From assembly GCA_019638615.1 (NCBI GenBank), contig JAHBTL010000006.1, positions 62,001 to 126,000 on the forward strand: a DNA stretch of 64,000 nucleotides, in the 5' to 3' direction. The stretch's first letter is position 1, and each line of letters starts with the position of its first letter. Positions 32,756 to 42,362 of the stretch are shown here, piece after piece. Source of the stretch: Chitinophagaceae bacterium. Lineage in GTDB: Bacteria > Bacteroidota > Bacteroidia > Chitinophagales > Chitinophagaceae. The notes under the pieces are model-generated. The model did no database searches. It saw only the letters and a list, made by a program, of their open reading frames with translations, and had not been told where the DNA came from. The translations under genes and the position numbers were made by a program.

Positions 32756-35700
32756 ATGAAGCAGGTTTTACTTATTTGTTCAATGTTTTTTGCGTGCCTG
32801 GCAACATTTTCGCAATCTACCATCAATGCCTATGTATTGAAAGAACCGCCGGCGAGAGGCTGCCCTGCTACAATCAGGATAGAATGGACGGTTTGCGATT
32901 GCCAGGAAGGACTCTTTGATCCTTTTGATATTTGGACAATTTTTCCACCTTATGGACAACCGTTTCAAACTGGCTATTGCTCATCAACGTCCCCCGGTAA
33001 ATCAGGCTATGTAGACGTTGAATATAATGGCAGAAACTTTGACATAGGGGCAAGATTCGGCGGTAGCGGCGTACTGCCGGAGTGCCCAAAAGTGGATGAC
33101 AAAACTTTTCATTTTGAAATAGCAGAGCCGGGTTGTCCTGATTATTTTCAGGCTTCGGGTGCAAAAGATGCCAGCGGGTACAATTGTGCCGATGGTGAAG
33201 CTTCCTTTTCATCTGTAAGAATTTTCTGCAACCTCCCCTCTTTCGATATACATATTTACGATAGCAGTAACACCGAAGTAGATGTGATAACCCATTGGGT
33301 CGGGCAACCGCAAACCTGGAAAAGCCGGGCAGGAAAATATATTGCAAAAGCCAATGTTTTGGGTTGTGAGAAAGAAGTGTCCTTTGTTATTGGAGAAGCC
33401 TGCAACGCTACTTTGAACGCCGAATTAAAAGAGGAGGATGCAGGTTGCGGAAACGGGCAATCAGGTAAGAAGCAATATGTTCTGTGCAATTATTCAGATG
33501 ACTTTGATGCAACCACCTGTTCTGTAAAAGCCGCCGATGCATGGACGCTTACTATAAATGGTATAAGTAATGCAGGCGAACCGTATCTTTTTTCAAAGAC
33601 ATATGTGTACAGCACCCAGCGGAGTGTAGAAATTGATTTTTTACCTCCCGGCACTTACGAGTTTTCCGGTAAAAGGTATGGGCTGCCGGGCGACTCAAAA
33701 TGTACCGCAGATCCGGTAGCAATAACCATTCCCGGCATTGATTGCGATGATACAGATGCCAAAGTTAAAACGGAAGTATTGAACAATGAATTTCCGGGTG
33801 CTCAGGCTATGACAAGAGTGAGATTTTCGATGAACACTTCTGTTTGTGCAGATACATGGACATTAAAATTGCGTTTGTCCGGAAGCAGCCAGGTTTTTGA
33901 AACTACTGCAGGCATAAAAGATTTTATATTATTTGAAGGGCTGCCTTCCGGGCTCTATACTTATAACGCCTCCTTAAATAACATTTGTGATAATGTTGAC
34001 GAGGGAACTGTGGCGGTGAATCAAATCTATCTCATTGAACAGACAACATTGAGTTATTTTGACGGCGATGGTGACGGGTACGGTGATCCTGGTAATGCTG
34101 TTCGTTGTGTTGGGCAGGCTCCCGCCCGCTATGTTGCAAACGGTTCCGATTGCGCAGATAACAACCCGGATATACACCCGGGAGCCGCTGAAATATGTGG
34201 AAATGGAATAGATGAAAACTGTAATGGAATGGCAGACGATTTTTGTGCATTTTTAGACGATGGATTGGTTGCATGGTATCCATTAAATGAGCATGCCAAT
34301 GATGTGGCAGGCATACTGACAAACATAAATGGAACCATTACCAACGCCACGCTGGCGGCAGGAAAAGACGGATTGCCCAACACCGCCTATTACTTTAATG
34401 GCAGTGCACAGATAGATATTCCCGATAACGATGCACTTGATTTTTTAGATGGCGCATATACGATCAGCTTTTGGGCCAAATACGATAACAGTACGGGGAC
34501 GCATATCCTCAATAAAGGCAATGGGTACAGCATACAGTTGCAAAGCCCTGGCATCGTGCGTGCAATATCTGCAGGCACCCAGGTAGATATTAATCTGGAT
34601 GGATTAGTGAATGACGGACAATGGCATCATCATGTATATGTACGATATGCATTTGGCGCTGCCTATTATTTTGTAGACGGGGAATTAAAAACACTTTCAA
34701 CAGGCTACAATCTTAGCAACGGAACTTCTTATACACAAAACAATTCTTCTGATCCACTTAGGTTTGGAAGCATCTATCCGGGTAATGCTCCCAATAATTT
34801 TATTGGCAGTTTGGATGATATTCGTTTATACAATCGACCGTTAAGCGTAACGGAGATAATCGCCCTTTATGGTAAACCACCATCCTACAGCAGCAATATC
34901 GTTGCAAGCGGCAATACCACACAATTTAACCTGCCCAATATACCTGGTAACGGATCAGAAGGACTGATACCTAACAGCACAACGCTTAATCTGTCTTCTG
35001 CCCGGGACTACAGTTTTCAATTTTGGATAAAGCTCCCGCCTGATCAACATGTTACCTATTGGGCGGGTAATACGGATAATATCATTTTCGAAAAGTGGAG
35101 TCATCCTTTTGCTCACCCGGTCAACTTCTCTATGGGCGTTTACAATCAGGGAGCGGGGGCTAACAAAGGCAAGCTGGTATTTTTCAGAACCGATGAGTTG
35201 GTAAACTGGGCAAGTGTAGTAAGTAACCGCGCTGTAAACGACAACAAGTTTCATCATATAGCTATTGTGAAGAATGGAACAACATTGCAGCTATTTATTG
35301 ATGGGGTGCTTGATGCTACAGGTACTGATAACCTGCCCGGCAATGCTGCAAATCAGGCGCCGGTTAGCTTTGGAAAGCGGCGCAACAATGTACATCTTAC
35401 CACAATGGAGCTGGACGAGTTCAGCATATGGGATGTAGCGCTTACAGAACAGGAGATCAGAGACTGGATGTGTAAAAAAATAAACAGCGCACATACAAGC
35501 TATTCCCATCTTAAAGCCTACATTCCATTTGATGAAAACAGTACCCTGTTCGGAAAAGATCATAAAGGCAACTATGATATCTATTTAGGCCGGGAAAATA
35601 CTTTATCAGGAGGTAGTAATGAGTTTATAACAAAAGGGTTGAGCGCCGCACCCGTCGGCAACAACAGCAGCAGCAATTATTCTGCTACTCCTTCTGCCAC

Positions 35701-36592
35701 AATAGCTCACCCACAAGGAGAAAGCTTTACCGCTACTGCTACTGCAGGTTCTCCACAGGGTATACATGTATACCTCGTTGATACTGTCCCTAATTCAACC
35801 AATGGTATTACTATTGGTGAGAACAACAGGTACTTTGGCGTTTTCCAGTCGGGTGGCATAAACCCGCAGTATACCGCAACATATAATTACACCGGAAGCC
35901 CTTATGTAAATGCAGGCAACGAAAGCAGCCTGCGGCTTGCCAAAAGAAATGATAATAGCGAAACAGAATGGCAAACCATCAATGCCACGCCCAATACAAC
36001 CGCCAATACGATTACTGTTACAGGAGAAAGTACCGAGTATATTTTAACAGGAGTGGATATGGCGCTTCCGCTCCGGTGGCTGGTTTTCAATGCACAAAAA
36101 TGCGGCGATGATATTTGCCTGCGCTGGAATACAGACCAGGAACAAAACACATCACATTTCATTATCGAAAGAAGCATTGATAATAGTACGTACTATAATA
36201 TTGGTAATACCACGGCATTTAATCAGCCGGGTGAGCATCACTACGACTTTACCGACCACAATCCCTTGCCAGGCAGGATATTTTACCGCCTCAGGCAGGT
36301 TGATTTAGACGGCAGGTACACTTACAGTAATACGGTAGCCGTTGACCTGTCGGGCAATATGCGGCAGCTAACGGTGTTCCCTAACCCGGCGGGCAACAGT
36401 ATTACTATTGCTTATGCCGAAAGCTACCGTGCAGTTGAAATACTGGATGTATATGGCAGGGTCGTAAAACGCGCCGGCATGACGGAAAGAAATCAATACA
36501 ATATAGCACAGCTCAATCCCGGTGTATACTTTTTACGCATAATAAACAGGCAGGGAATCTATGCAGGTGTGGGGAGATTTGTGAAAAAATAA
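32756..36592 (+). CDS. Large type IX secretion system cargo protein with MopE-like and LamG domains
   Basis: The 1278-residue product starts with a signal peptide (LLICSMFFACLATFSQS). Residues about 20-430 are a Cys-rich region without a recognised fold. A putative metal-binding MopE-type motif follows (DGDGDGYGDPG, SDCADNNPDIHPGA, CGNGIDENCNG), then two concanavalin-like LamG domains (about 500-700 and 735-900, each with a W-H-H type strand such as DGQWHHHVYV and DNKFHHIAIV), a fibronectin-like segment common in these proteins, and a C-terminal type IX sorting domain (LTVFPNPAGNSITI ... LNPGVYFLRI). It should be exported to the cell surface, perhaps for adhesion or glycan binding. No hydrolase motif is seen. 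Confidence 0.9.
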   Translation: MKQVLLICSMFFACLATFSQSTINAYVLKEPPARGCPATIRIEWTVCDCQEGLFDPFDIWTIFPPYGQPFQTGYCSSTSPGKSGYVDVEYNGRNFDIGARFGGSGVLPECPKVDDKTFHFEIAEPGCPDYFQASGAKDASGYNCADGEASFSSVRIFCNLPSFDIHIYDSSNTEVDVITHWVGQPQTWKSRAGKYIAKANVLGCEKEVSFVIGEACNATLNAELKEEDAGCGNGQSGKKQYVLCNYSDDFDATTCSVKAADAWTLTINGISNAGEPYLFSKTYVYSTQRSVEIDFLPPGTYEFSGKRYGLPGDSKCTADPVAITIPGIDCDDTDAKVKTEVLNNEFPGAQAMTRVRFSMNTSVCADTWTLKLRLSGSSQVFETTAGIKDFILFEGLPSGLYTYNASLNNICDNVDEGTVAVNQIYLIEQTTLSYFDGDGDGYGDPGNAVRCVGQAPARYVANGSDCADNNPDIHPGAAEICGNGIDENCNGMADDFCAFLDDGLVAWYPLNEHANDVAGILTNINGTITNATLAAGKDGLPNTAYYFNGSAQIDIPDNDALDFLDGAYTISFWAKYDNSTGTHILNKGNGYSIQLQSPGIVRAISAGTQVDINLDGLVNDGQWHHHVYVRYAFGAAYYFVDGELKTLSTGYNLSNGTSYTQNNSSDPLRFGSIYPGNAPNNFIGSLDDIRLYNRPLSVTEIIALYGKPPSYSSNIVASGNTTQFNLPNIPGNGSEGLIPNSTTLNLSSARDYSFQFWIKLPPDQHVTYWAGNTDNIIFEKWSHPFAHPVNFSMGVYNQGAGANKGKLVFFRTDELVNWASVVSNRAVNDNKFHHIAIVKNGTTLQLFIDGVLDATGTDNLPGNAANQAPVSFGKRRNNVHLTTMELDEFSIWDVALTEQEIRDWMCKKINSAHTSYSHLKAYIPFDENSTLFGKDHKGNYDIYLGRENTLSGGSNEFITKGLSAAPVGNNSSSNYSATPSATIAHPQGESFTATATAGSPQGIHVYLVDTVPNSTNGITIGENNRYFGVFQSGGINPQYTATYNYTGSPYVNAGNESSLRLAKRNDNSETEWQTINATPNTTANTITVTGESTEYILTGVDMALPLRWLVFNAQKCGDDICLRWNTDQEQNTSHFIIERSIDNSTYYNIGNTTAFNQPGEHHYDFTDHNPLPGRIFYRLRQVDLDGRYTYSNTVAVDLSGNMRQLTVFPNPAGNSITIAYAESYRAVEILDVYGRVVKRAGMTERNQYNIAQLNPGVYFLRIINRQGIYAGVGRFVKK

Positions 36593-36609
36593 GCTGTAAA
36601 GCAGAAAGA

Positions 36610-36642
36610 GGTTTGGGTAAACAAACTTTCCAACCCTTTTTT
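36610..36642 (+). terminator. Intrinsic terminator after the type IX secreted protein
   Basis: GGTTTGG (36610-36616) pairs with CCAACCC (36630-36636) with one mismatch, followed by TTTTTT. Confidence 0.5.
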
Positions 36643-36746
36643 ATATACAATACAGCCCCCGGGATAAGTTACATGTAAATAACCCCTTGCAAGGTGGGGT
36701 AACCATACGCCCTACATTTCCAGCCTGTCCGCCGTGGCGGGCCTCA

Positions 36747-36780
36747 AATTTCAAATCAGAAATCCCCAATCCCTGTCCCC
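36747..36780. repeat. Word-like degenerate intergenic repeat, short tract
   Basis: The tract contains CTCAAATTTCAAATCAGAAATCC-type words that recur on either strand at 48541-48790, 51781-51960 and 55846-55970. Confidence 0.5.
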
Positions 36781-36801
36781 CTTCTATCGTATATTTACCC
36801 G

Positions 36802-37551
36802 ATGGGTATATTAGCATTTCACAGCATAACAGAATGGCTGCTGTTGTATGTTGCCGCTTTTTGCCTGGGCGTTTCCAAAGGCGGGCTTAAAGGCACAGAG
36901 TTGCTGAACGTAACCATCATGGCTATTGTATTGGGCAGCAAACAATCCACAGGAGTGGTGCTGCCCCTTTTATGTTTTGCCGATGTGCTGGCCGTAAAGT
37001 ATTACAACCGGCATGCGCAATGGAAATATTTTTTCAACCTGCTGCCCTGGATGGTGATCGGCATTTTTATGGGAGTATATGCCGGTATGGGCATGAACGA
37101 AGTTATATTCCGGAAGATCATGGCGCTGATCATCATCGTTATTGTAGCCGTAATGTTGCTGCTGGAAATAAGAAAGAATATGGTATTTCCTGCCAACCGG
37201 TTTTTTGCGGCGGTAATGGGCTTGATATGCGGGTTTACTACCATGCTGGGCAATCTTGCAGGTCCCTTCAGCAACATATACTTCCTGGCATTGCGGTTGC
37301 CTAAAAATGCATTTATCGGTACGGCTGCCTGGGTTTTCCTCGTTATCAATTTTTTTAAGCTGCCCTTCCAGGTTATCTTCTGGAATAACATCAACAGTCA
37401 AACCCTGTATACCGATTTAATTGTTTTGCCTGCTTTGCTGCTGGGTTTTTATGCAGGGGTAAGGATTGTTGGAATGATCAAAGACGACAGCTACCGGAAG
37501 ATAATCATTGCACTCACTTTTGTGGGAGGAGTGTTTATTTTTTTGAAGTAA
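36802..37551 (+). CDS. TauE/SafE family sulfite exporter-like membrane protein
   Basis: The 249-residue protein has about eight hydrophobic segments and the family pattern near the N-terminus (FCLGVSKGGLKGTELL) and centre (AVMGLICGFTTMLGNLAGPFSNIYFL), which are the two pseudo-symmetric Gly-rich repeats of TauE-type carriers. Family members export sulfite, sulfoacetate or other organosulfur anions, though many are uncharacterised. It stands alone between a terminator and the next gene. TATATTTA (36790-36797), a near-match to the -7 consensus, ends only four bases before the ATG, suggesting a very short leader. Confidence 0.88.
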   Translation: MGILAFHSITEWLLLYVAAFCLGVSKGGLKGTELLNVTIMAIVLGSKQSTGVVLPLLCFADVLAVKYYNRHAQWKYFFNLLPWMVIGIFMGVYAGMGMNEVIFRKIMALIIIVIVAVMLLLEIRKNMVFPANRFFAAVMGLICGFTTMLGNLAGPFSNIYFLALRLPKNAFIGTAAWVFLVINFFKLPFQVIFWNNINSQTLYTDLIVLPALLLGFYAGVRIVGMIKDDSYRKIIIALTFVGGVFIFLK

Positions 37552-37664
37552 AGATAAAGCTCCCCTGTTAGCATACATCAATCTTTGCATATGTTTTTCC
37601 CAAAAAACAGAGAGCAGAGCAGCAGCCTGTATAACAAGCTAATCAAATTTTATATTTTGCAGTC

Positions 37665-39719
37665 ATGAAAAGAATGCCCTATCCTCTTTTAGTCTTTTTT
37701 ATTATAAATCTTTCCCTTACGCTGCAGGCGCAGTCGAGGAAACCGCTTATTCAAAAAACACCTGCCTGGGTAACCATCCGTGATTATAATAGCTCAGCAT
37801 TTGCGTTTGAACAGGAAATTGAAGACGGGTATGCCGATATCGCTTTCGACAACCAAATTTCTGTTGCCGATAAAACAATATTCAGCCGGACCGTGCTTAA
37901 GATCATTACGGAAGGAGGCATACAAAATGCATCAAAGGTTTCAGTAAGCTTTGATCCTTCTTATCAAACAGTATACTTCCATACTATCCGGATCATTCGG
38001 GGTGATGAGATCATCGATCAGCTCAACCTTTCCAAAATGAAAATTATTCAGCAGGAGGAAGAGCTGGACAGGTTTTTATACAACGGTTCATTGAAATCCG
38101 TCTTGTTTCTTGAAGATGTTCGTAAAGGCGATGTTATAGATTATTCCTATTCGATAACCGGCTCTAATCCTGTGTTCAAAGGAAAGTTTTCTACCAGGTT
38201 GCAAACAGCGTACAGTTTTCCGGTAGGTAATATTTATTACAAGGTAATATGTCCTGTACAAAAGCATCTGATCGTAAAAAACAGGAATACCGGGGTGGAG
38301 CCCCTGGTAAAAGATACGGCAGGCAACCGTGTATATGAATGGAAACTGACCGATGTAAAATCACTCAGGCTTGACGACAACGTTCCGTTGTGGTTTGATC
38401 CATATGGCGAAGTAATGGTAAGCGAGTACAAAGACTGGGCTGAAATAAATGAGTGGGCGATGGCGCTTTTTCCGCCCGTGGAAAAAATTTCTCCGGCACT
38501 GCAGCAGAAGATTACAAATATCAGGGAAAATGCTGCTTCAGATGAACAGAAAGTGTTAAACGTACTGAGATTTGTGCAGGACGATATACGTTATATGGGA
38601 ATTGAAATGGGGCAGAATTCACATAAGCCTCATCACCCCAACCAGGTTTTTGCACAGCGCTTTGGAGATTGCAAGGATAAAACCTACCTGATGTGCACCA
38701 TGTTAAATGCAATGAACATAGAGGCGGATCCGGTATTGATTAATAGTTATTATAAGCAAGCCATTCATGAGCTGCTTCCTTCCTCCAGGAGCTTTGATCA
38801 TGTTACCGTAAGGGTCAGCTTACACGGCAAATCTTATTTTTTCGATCCCACCATTTCTTTGCAGCGGGGCAATATCAATACGATCTCTTATCCCGATTAT
38901 CAATACGAGCTGGTAGTAGCTGCCGGTACAACCGGATTAACAAAAATTGAAACGAAAGAGCCGGGGGTCACCAATGTAAAAGAGGTGTTTGATATAAGGA
39001 ATATGGCAGGAAATGCCGGGCTGGTTGTTACAACCGATTATTCAGGCAGCTTTGCTGATGATATCCGTAACCAGTTCAGTACTACCAGCCGGTATGAAAT
39101 GCAGAAAACATACAGGGATTTTTATGCGGGATATTATAAAGATATTGTTGCAGACAGCCTGCTGTATTACGATAATGATACCACCGGCATTTTTACGACA
39201 GTGGAATATTATAGCATTAAAAATATCTGGGATAAAAATGGCAAAGAGAAATCGGCCTTTTTTACTCCTTTTGTAATAGATGGGATAATAAAAAAGCCGA
39301 AAGAAATTGCCCGTACCATGCCCTACCGGTTAAGCTTCCCGGCAAAGTATAAAGAATCGGTAATAATCAATATGCCTGACGAATGGAATGCGGAGGAGAA
39401 TAATGAGAAGATCAGTACCGGCTATTTCGTGTTGAATGCCAGGCATTCCTACCATCAAAAACGATTTTTACTGGAGTATGAATATGAAAGCCTGAGAGAT
39501 CATGTGGAACCTGCTGAAATGGAAGACTTTTCAAAGCAAATGCAAAAACGGGAAGACAGGTTCGGGTACGCCCTTTCTGATAGCGGAACCGGAGATTCAA
39601 TTGTGAGAGCGCCCGCGATCAATAAGTCAGCAGATGGACTTACCTATCTTTATACTATTCTTGTTGTATTGGCGGTGATAGGCATTACTACCTGGATCAT
39701 CAGGAAGAATAATATGTAA
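37665..39719 (+). CDS. DUF3857/transglutaminase-like exported protein with C-terminal membrane anchor
   Basis: The 684-residue protein has a signal peptide (LLVFFIINLSLTLQAQ), a DUF3857-type N-terminal domain (about 50-250), and a transglutaminase-like cysteine-protease fold core with a complete Cys-His-Asp triad (Cys in FGDCKDKTY, His in RSFDHVTV, Asp in FFDPT). A beta-rich C-terminal region and a final transmembrane helix (LYTILVVLAVIGITTWII) follow. The protein is likely anchored in the inner membrane with its catalytic part in the periplasm. Biological role of this common Bacteroidota family is not known. The gene is separate from its neighbours by more than 80 bases each side. Confidence 0.88.
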   Translation: MKRMPYPLLVFFIINLSLTLQAQSRKPLIQKTPAWVTIRDYNSSAFAFEQEIEDGYADIAFDNQISVADKTIFSRTVLKIITEGGIQNASKVSVSFDPSYQTVYFHTIRIIRGDEIIDQLNLSKMKIIQQEEELDRFLYNGSLKSVLFLEDVRKGDVIDYSYSITGSNPVFKGKFSTRLQTAYSFPVGNIYYKVICPVQKHLIVKNRNTGVEPLVKDTAGNRVYEWKLTDVKSLRLDDNVPLWFDPYGEVMVSEYKDWAEINEWAMALFPPVEKISPALQQKITNIRENAASDEQKVLNVLRFVQDDIRYMGIEMGQNSHKPHHPNQVFAQRFGDCKDKTYLMCTMLNAMNIEADPVLINSYYKQAIHELLPSSRSFDHVTVRVSLHGKSYFFDPTISLQRGNINTISYPDYQYELVVAAGTTGLTKIETKEPGVTNVKEVFDIRNMAGNAGLVVTTDYSGSFADDIRNQFSTTSRYEMQKTYRDFYAGYYKDIVADSLLYYDNDTTGIFTTVEYYSIKNIWDKNGKEKSAFFTPFVIDGIIKKPKEIARTMPYRLSFPAKYKESVIINMPDEWNAEENNEKISTGYFVLNARHSYHQKRFLLEYEYESLRDHVEPAEMEDFSKQMQKREDRFGYALSDSGTGDSIVRAPAINKSADGLTYLYTILVVLAVIGITTWIIRKNNM

Positions 39720-39802
39720 ACCTGATATTTAAGGGATAATAAACGCTTCATTTCCGGCGAACCATATTATATTGTGACGAAAAATATTCGGCTAAGTAGT
39801 AT

Positions 39803-41287
39803 ATGAGTTCATCCTACCTGCTGCAGGCAGAAAACATATCCAAGTCTTTTCCGGGCGTGAAGGCGCTCGACAATGTTCAGCTATTGATTGAAAAGGGGAA
39901 AGTGCATGCGGTAATGGGCGAAAACGGGGCGGGTAAGTCTACCCTGATGAAAATTCTCATTGGTATGATAAAGCCCGACCACGGCTCCATTATGATGAAC
40001 GGAAGGGAAGTAACCTTTCATTCTGTTCACGATGCGATCCTTGCAGGTTTTTCAATGATACACCAGGAGTTATTGCCTTTTCCTGAGCTGACTGTTGCTG
40101 AAAATATTTTCATGGGCAGGGAGCCCGTAACAGGTTTTTTCGGATGGATCAACCGTAAAAAACTATACCGGGATGCCGGGAAACTGATGGAAAAGTTAGG
40201 GGTATCGATAAAGGTTAACCGTAAAATGAAAGAACTGAGCATTGCTGAGATGCAGATGGTGGAGATTGCCAAAGCCCTTTCTAATAGAGCAGAAATCATC
40301 ATCATGGATGAGCCTACTTCAGCCATATCCGGCCGTGAAGTGCAGGTGTTATTCAATATTATCCGCGATCTTACCAAACAGGGCATTGCCATCATCTATA
40401 TATCCCATAAAATGGATGAGATACTGGAAATTGCTGATACAATTACCGTAATGCGCGACGGGAAATACATTGCTACGCATCCTGCGTCAGCATTAAACAG
40501 CGAATATTTGATCAACCTGATCGTAGGCAGGGAGCTGAATGCCATTTTTGAGAAGCGGAATACAAATAAAGGCGAGATCCTACTTTCGGTTGAGAACCTG
40601 GAGGGTGAAAAATTTTCCGGTATAAGCTTCGGGCTGAGGAGGGGAGAAATTTTGGGTATAGCCGGTTTAATGGGAGCGGGCAGAACTGAAATAATGGAAG
40701 CCTTGTTTGGATTGCGCAGGATAGCATCGGGCACCGTGTATGTAAAAGGTCAAAAAGTAAACATCCGTTCCCCGCGCCATGCAATAGCGAATGGCATCGG
40801 TTTGATCAGTGAAGATCGCAAGCATACGGGGCTGGTGCTTTCTTCCTCTGTAAAACACAATATTACACTGGCGTCGCTGGCAAAAAATGATGGAGTATTC
40901 TTACATCCCGATAAAGAGAAAAAGATAGCGGACGCGAAAATCAAAGAATTTAACATCAAAACGCCCTCTGCTAACCAGGTTGTTAATTTTTTAAGCGGCG
41001 GCAATCAGCAAAAAGTGGTGTTGGCCAAAGTGCTGTTGAACGACCCGGATATCATCATTTTTGATGAGCCGACGCGTGGCATTGACATTGGTGCAAAAAC
41101 AGAGATCTACAAAATGATAACGGCATTGGCTGAAAAAGGAAAGGCGGTGATCATGATCTCTTCTGAATTGCCTGAGATCATTGGACTGAGCGACAGGGTG
41201 CTGGTAGTACGCGGGGGAACAATTGTAAAAGAATTGAAAGGGGAAGAATGCTCGCAGGAGCTGATCATGCAATATGCAATGAATTAA
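39803..41287 (+). CDS. Sugar ABC transporter ATP-binding protein (RbsA/XylG type)
   Basis: The 494-residue protein has two fused ABC domains, as in monosaccharide importers of the CUT2 class. The first has Walker A GENGAGKST, signature LSIAEMQ and Walker B IIIMDEPTSA; the second has a degenerate Walker A (GLMGAGRTE), signature LSGGNQQK and Walker B IIIFDEPTRG, which is the normal asymmetry of this family. It energises the permease encoded next (92 bases downstream). Substrates of the class include ribose, xylose, galactose and related sugars; none can be assigned here. Confidence 0.94.
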   Translation: MSSSYLLQAENISKSFPGVKALDNVQLLIEKGKVHAVMGENGAGKSTLMKILIGMIKPDHGSIMMNGREVTFHSVHDAILAGFSMIHQELLPFPELTVAENIFMGREPVTGFFGWINRKKLYRDAGKLMEKLGVSIKVNRKMKELSIAEMQMVEIAKALSNRAEIIIMDEPTSAISGREVQVLFNIIRDLTKQGIAIIYISHKMDEILEIADTITVMRDGKYIATHPASALNSEYLINLIVGRELNAIFEKRNTNKGEILLSVENLEGEKFSGISFGLRRGEILGIAGLMGAGRTEIMEALFGLRRIASGTVYVKGQKVNIRSPRHAIANGIGLISEDRKHTGLVLSSSVKHNITLASLAKNDGVFLHPDKEKKIADAKIKEFNIKTPSANQVVNFLSGGNQQKVVLAKVLLNDPDIIIFDEPTRGIDIGAKTEIYKMITALAEKGKAVIMISSELPEIIGLSDRVLVVRGGTIVKELKGEECSQELIMQYAMN

Positions 41288-41379
41288 ACATGCACTGTAT
41301 TTTAGTATGTACCCGAACTGACAATAGAAGCTTGTTGTGCCGCTTCTGTAATGATATATAACGATTTCAATATTTCTAC

Positions 41380-42327
41380 ATGAGTTTTGCAAAAATCAAA
41401 TCCCCGGCTGATTATTTTTCCCGCTATGGAATTTTTATTGCATTAATAGTGATCTGCATAGCGCTGTCCGTTGCTACTCCCAACTTTTTTACGGCTCAGA
41501 ATATGCTAATCGTATTACGGCAGGTATCCATTAACGGTATCCTGGCCATAGGCGTAACCTATGTGATTATTGCTGGGGGGATCGATCTTTCGCTGGGGTC
41601 GGTTATAGCGCTTACCGGCGTAGTGGCTGCAAGCTTTGCGCACCCGGGTACCTATCCGTTGCTTGTTCCCGTGTTGTTAGGGTTGCTGACCGGCGTGGTG
41701 GTGGGTTTGCTGAACGGGCTTACGATCACAAAAGGAAAAGTAGCGCCCTTTATTGTTACGTTGGGCATGATGACCATTGCGAGGGGACTGGCGCTGGTAT
41801 GGAGCAAAGGGCGGCCGGTTACCAATTTGTCAAAGGAATTTAATTTTATAGGAGGTGGCGATTTATTGTTTGTGCCGGTACCTATCCTGTTGTTTGTACT
41901 GGTCATTATTGTATCGGCTGTTATTTTAAAGTATACGCGTATAGGCAGGTATATTTACGCGGTGGGAGGCAATGAAAACGCTGCCGCTGCATCGGGCATA
42001 AGAGTAAACAGGGTGAAGCTATTCGCTTATATCATGTGCAGCGGCTTGGCCGGACTGGCGGGGATCGTGCTTGCATCGCGTATCACTACCGGTCAGCCCA
42101 ATGCCGGTATTGCGTATGAGCTGGATGCGATAGCCGCCGTAGTAATAGGCGGTACCAGCCTGCTGGGGGGCAGAGGAAGCATAGCAGGTACTGTTATTGG
42201 TGTGCTGATCATTGGCATTATCAACAATGGGCTTGATCTGCTGAATGTAAGTTCCTATTACCAGCAAATCATCAAAGGTGTAATTATTGTGGGTGCGGTG
42301 TTGCTCGACCGAAGGAACGCGCGTTAG
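41380..42327 (+). CDS. Sugar ABC transporter permease (RbsC type)
   Basis: The 315-residue membrane protein has about eight to ten helices and the RbsC signatures VIIAGGIDLSLGSVIALTGV, split here over the first conserved loop, then RIGRYIYAVGGNENAAAASG and AAVVIGGTSLLGGRGS (the EAA-like loop that docks on the ATPase). It forms the channel with the RbsA-type ATPase encoded just upstream. The next gene encodes a propeller protein rather than the expected sugar-binding protein, so the importer is incomplete in this window. Confidence 0.94.
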   Translation: MSFAKIKSPADYFSRYGIFIALIVICIALSVATPNFFTAQNMLIVLRQVSINGILAIGVTYVIIAGGIDLSLGSVIALTGVVAASFAHPGTYPLLVPVLLGLLTGVVVGLLNGLTITKGKVAPFIVTLGMMTIARGLALVWSKGRPVTNLSKEFNFIGGGDLLFVPVPILLFVLVIIVSAVILKYTRIGRYIYAVGGNENAAAASGIRVNRVKLFAYIMCSGLAGLAGIVLASRITTGQPNAGIAYELDAIAAVVIGGTSLLGGRGSIAGTVIGVLIIGIINNGLDLLNVSSYYQQIIKGVIIVGAVLLDRRNAR

Positions 42328-42362
42328 CAATAGAAGCGTATCAGTCGTTCTTATCCTTCAAA

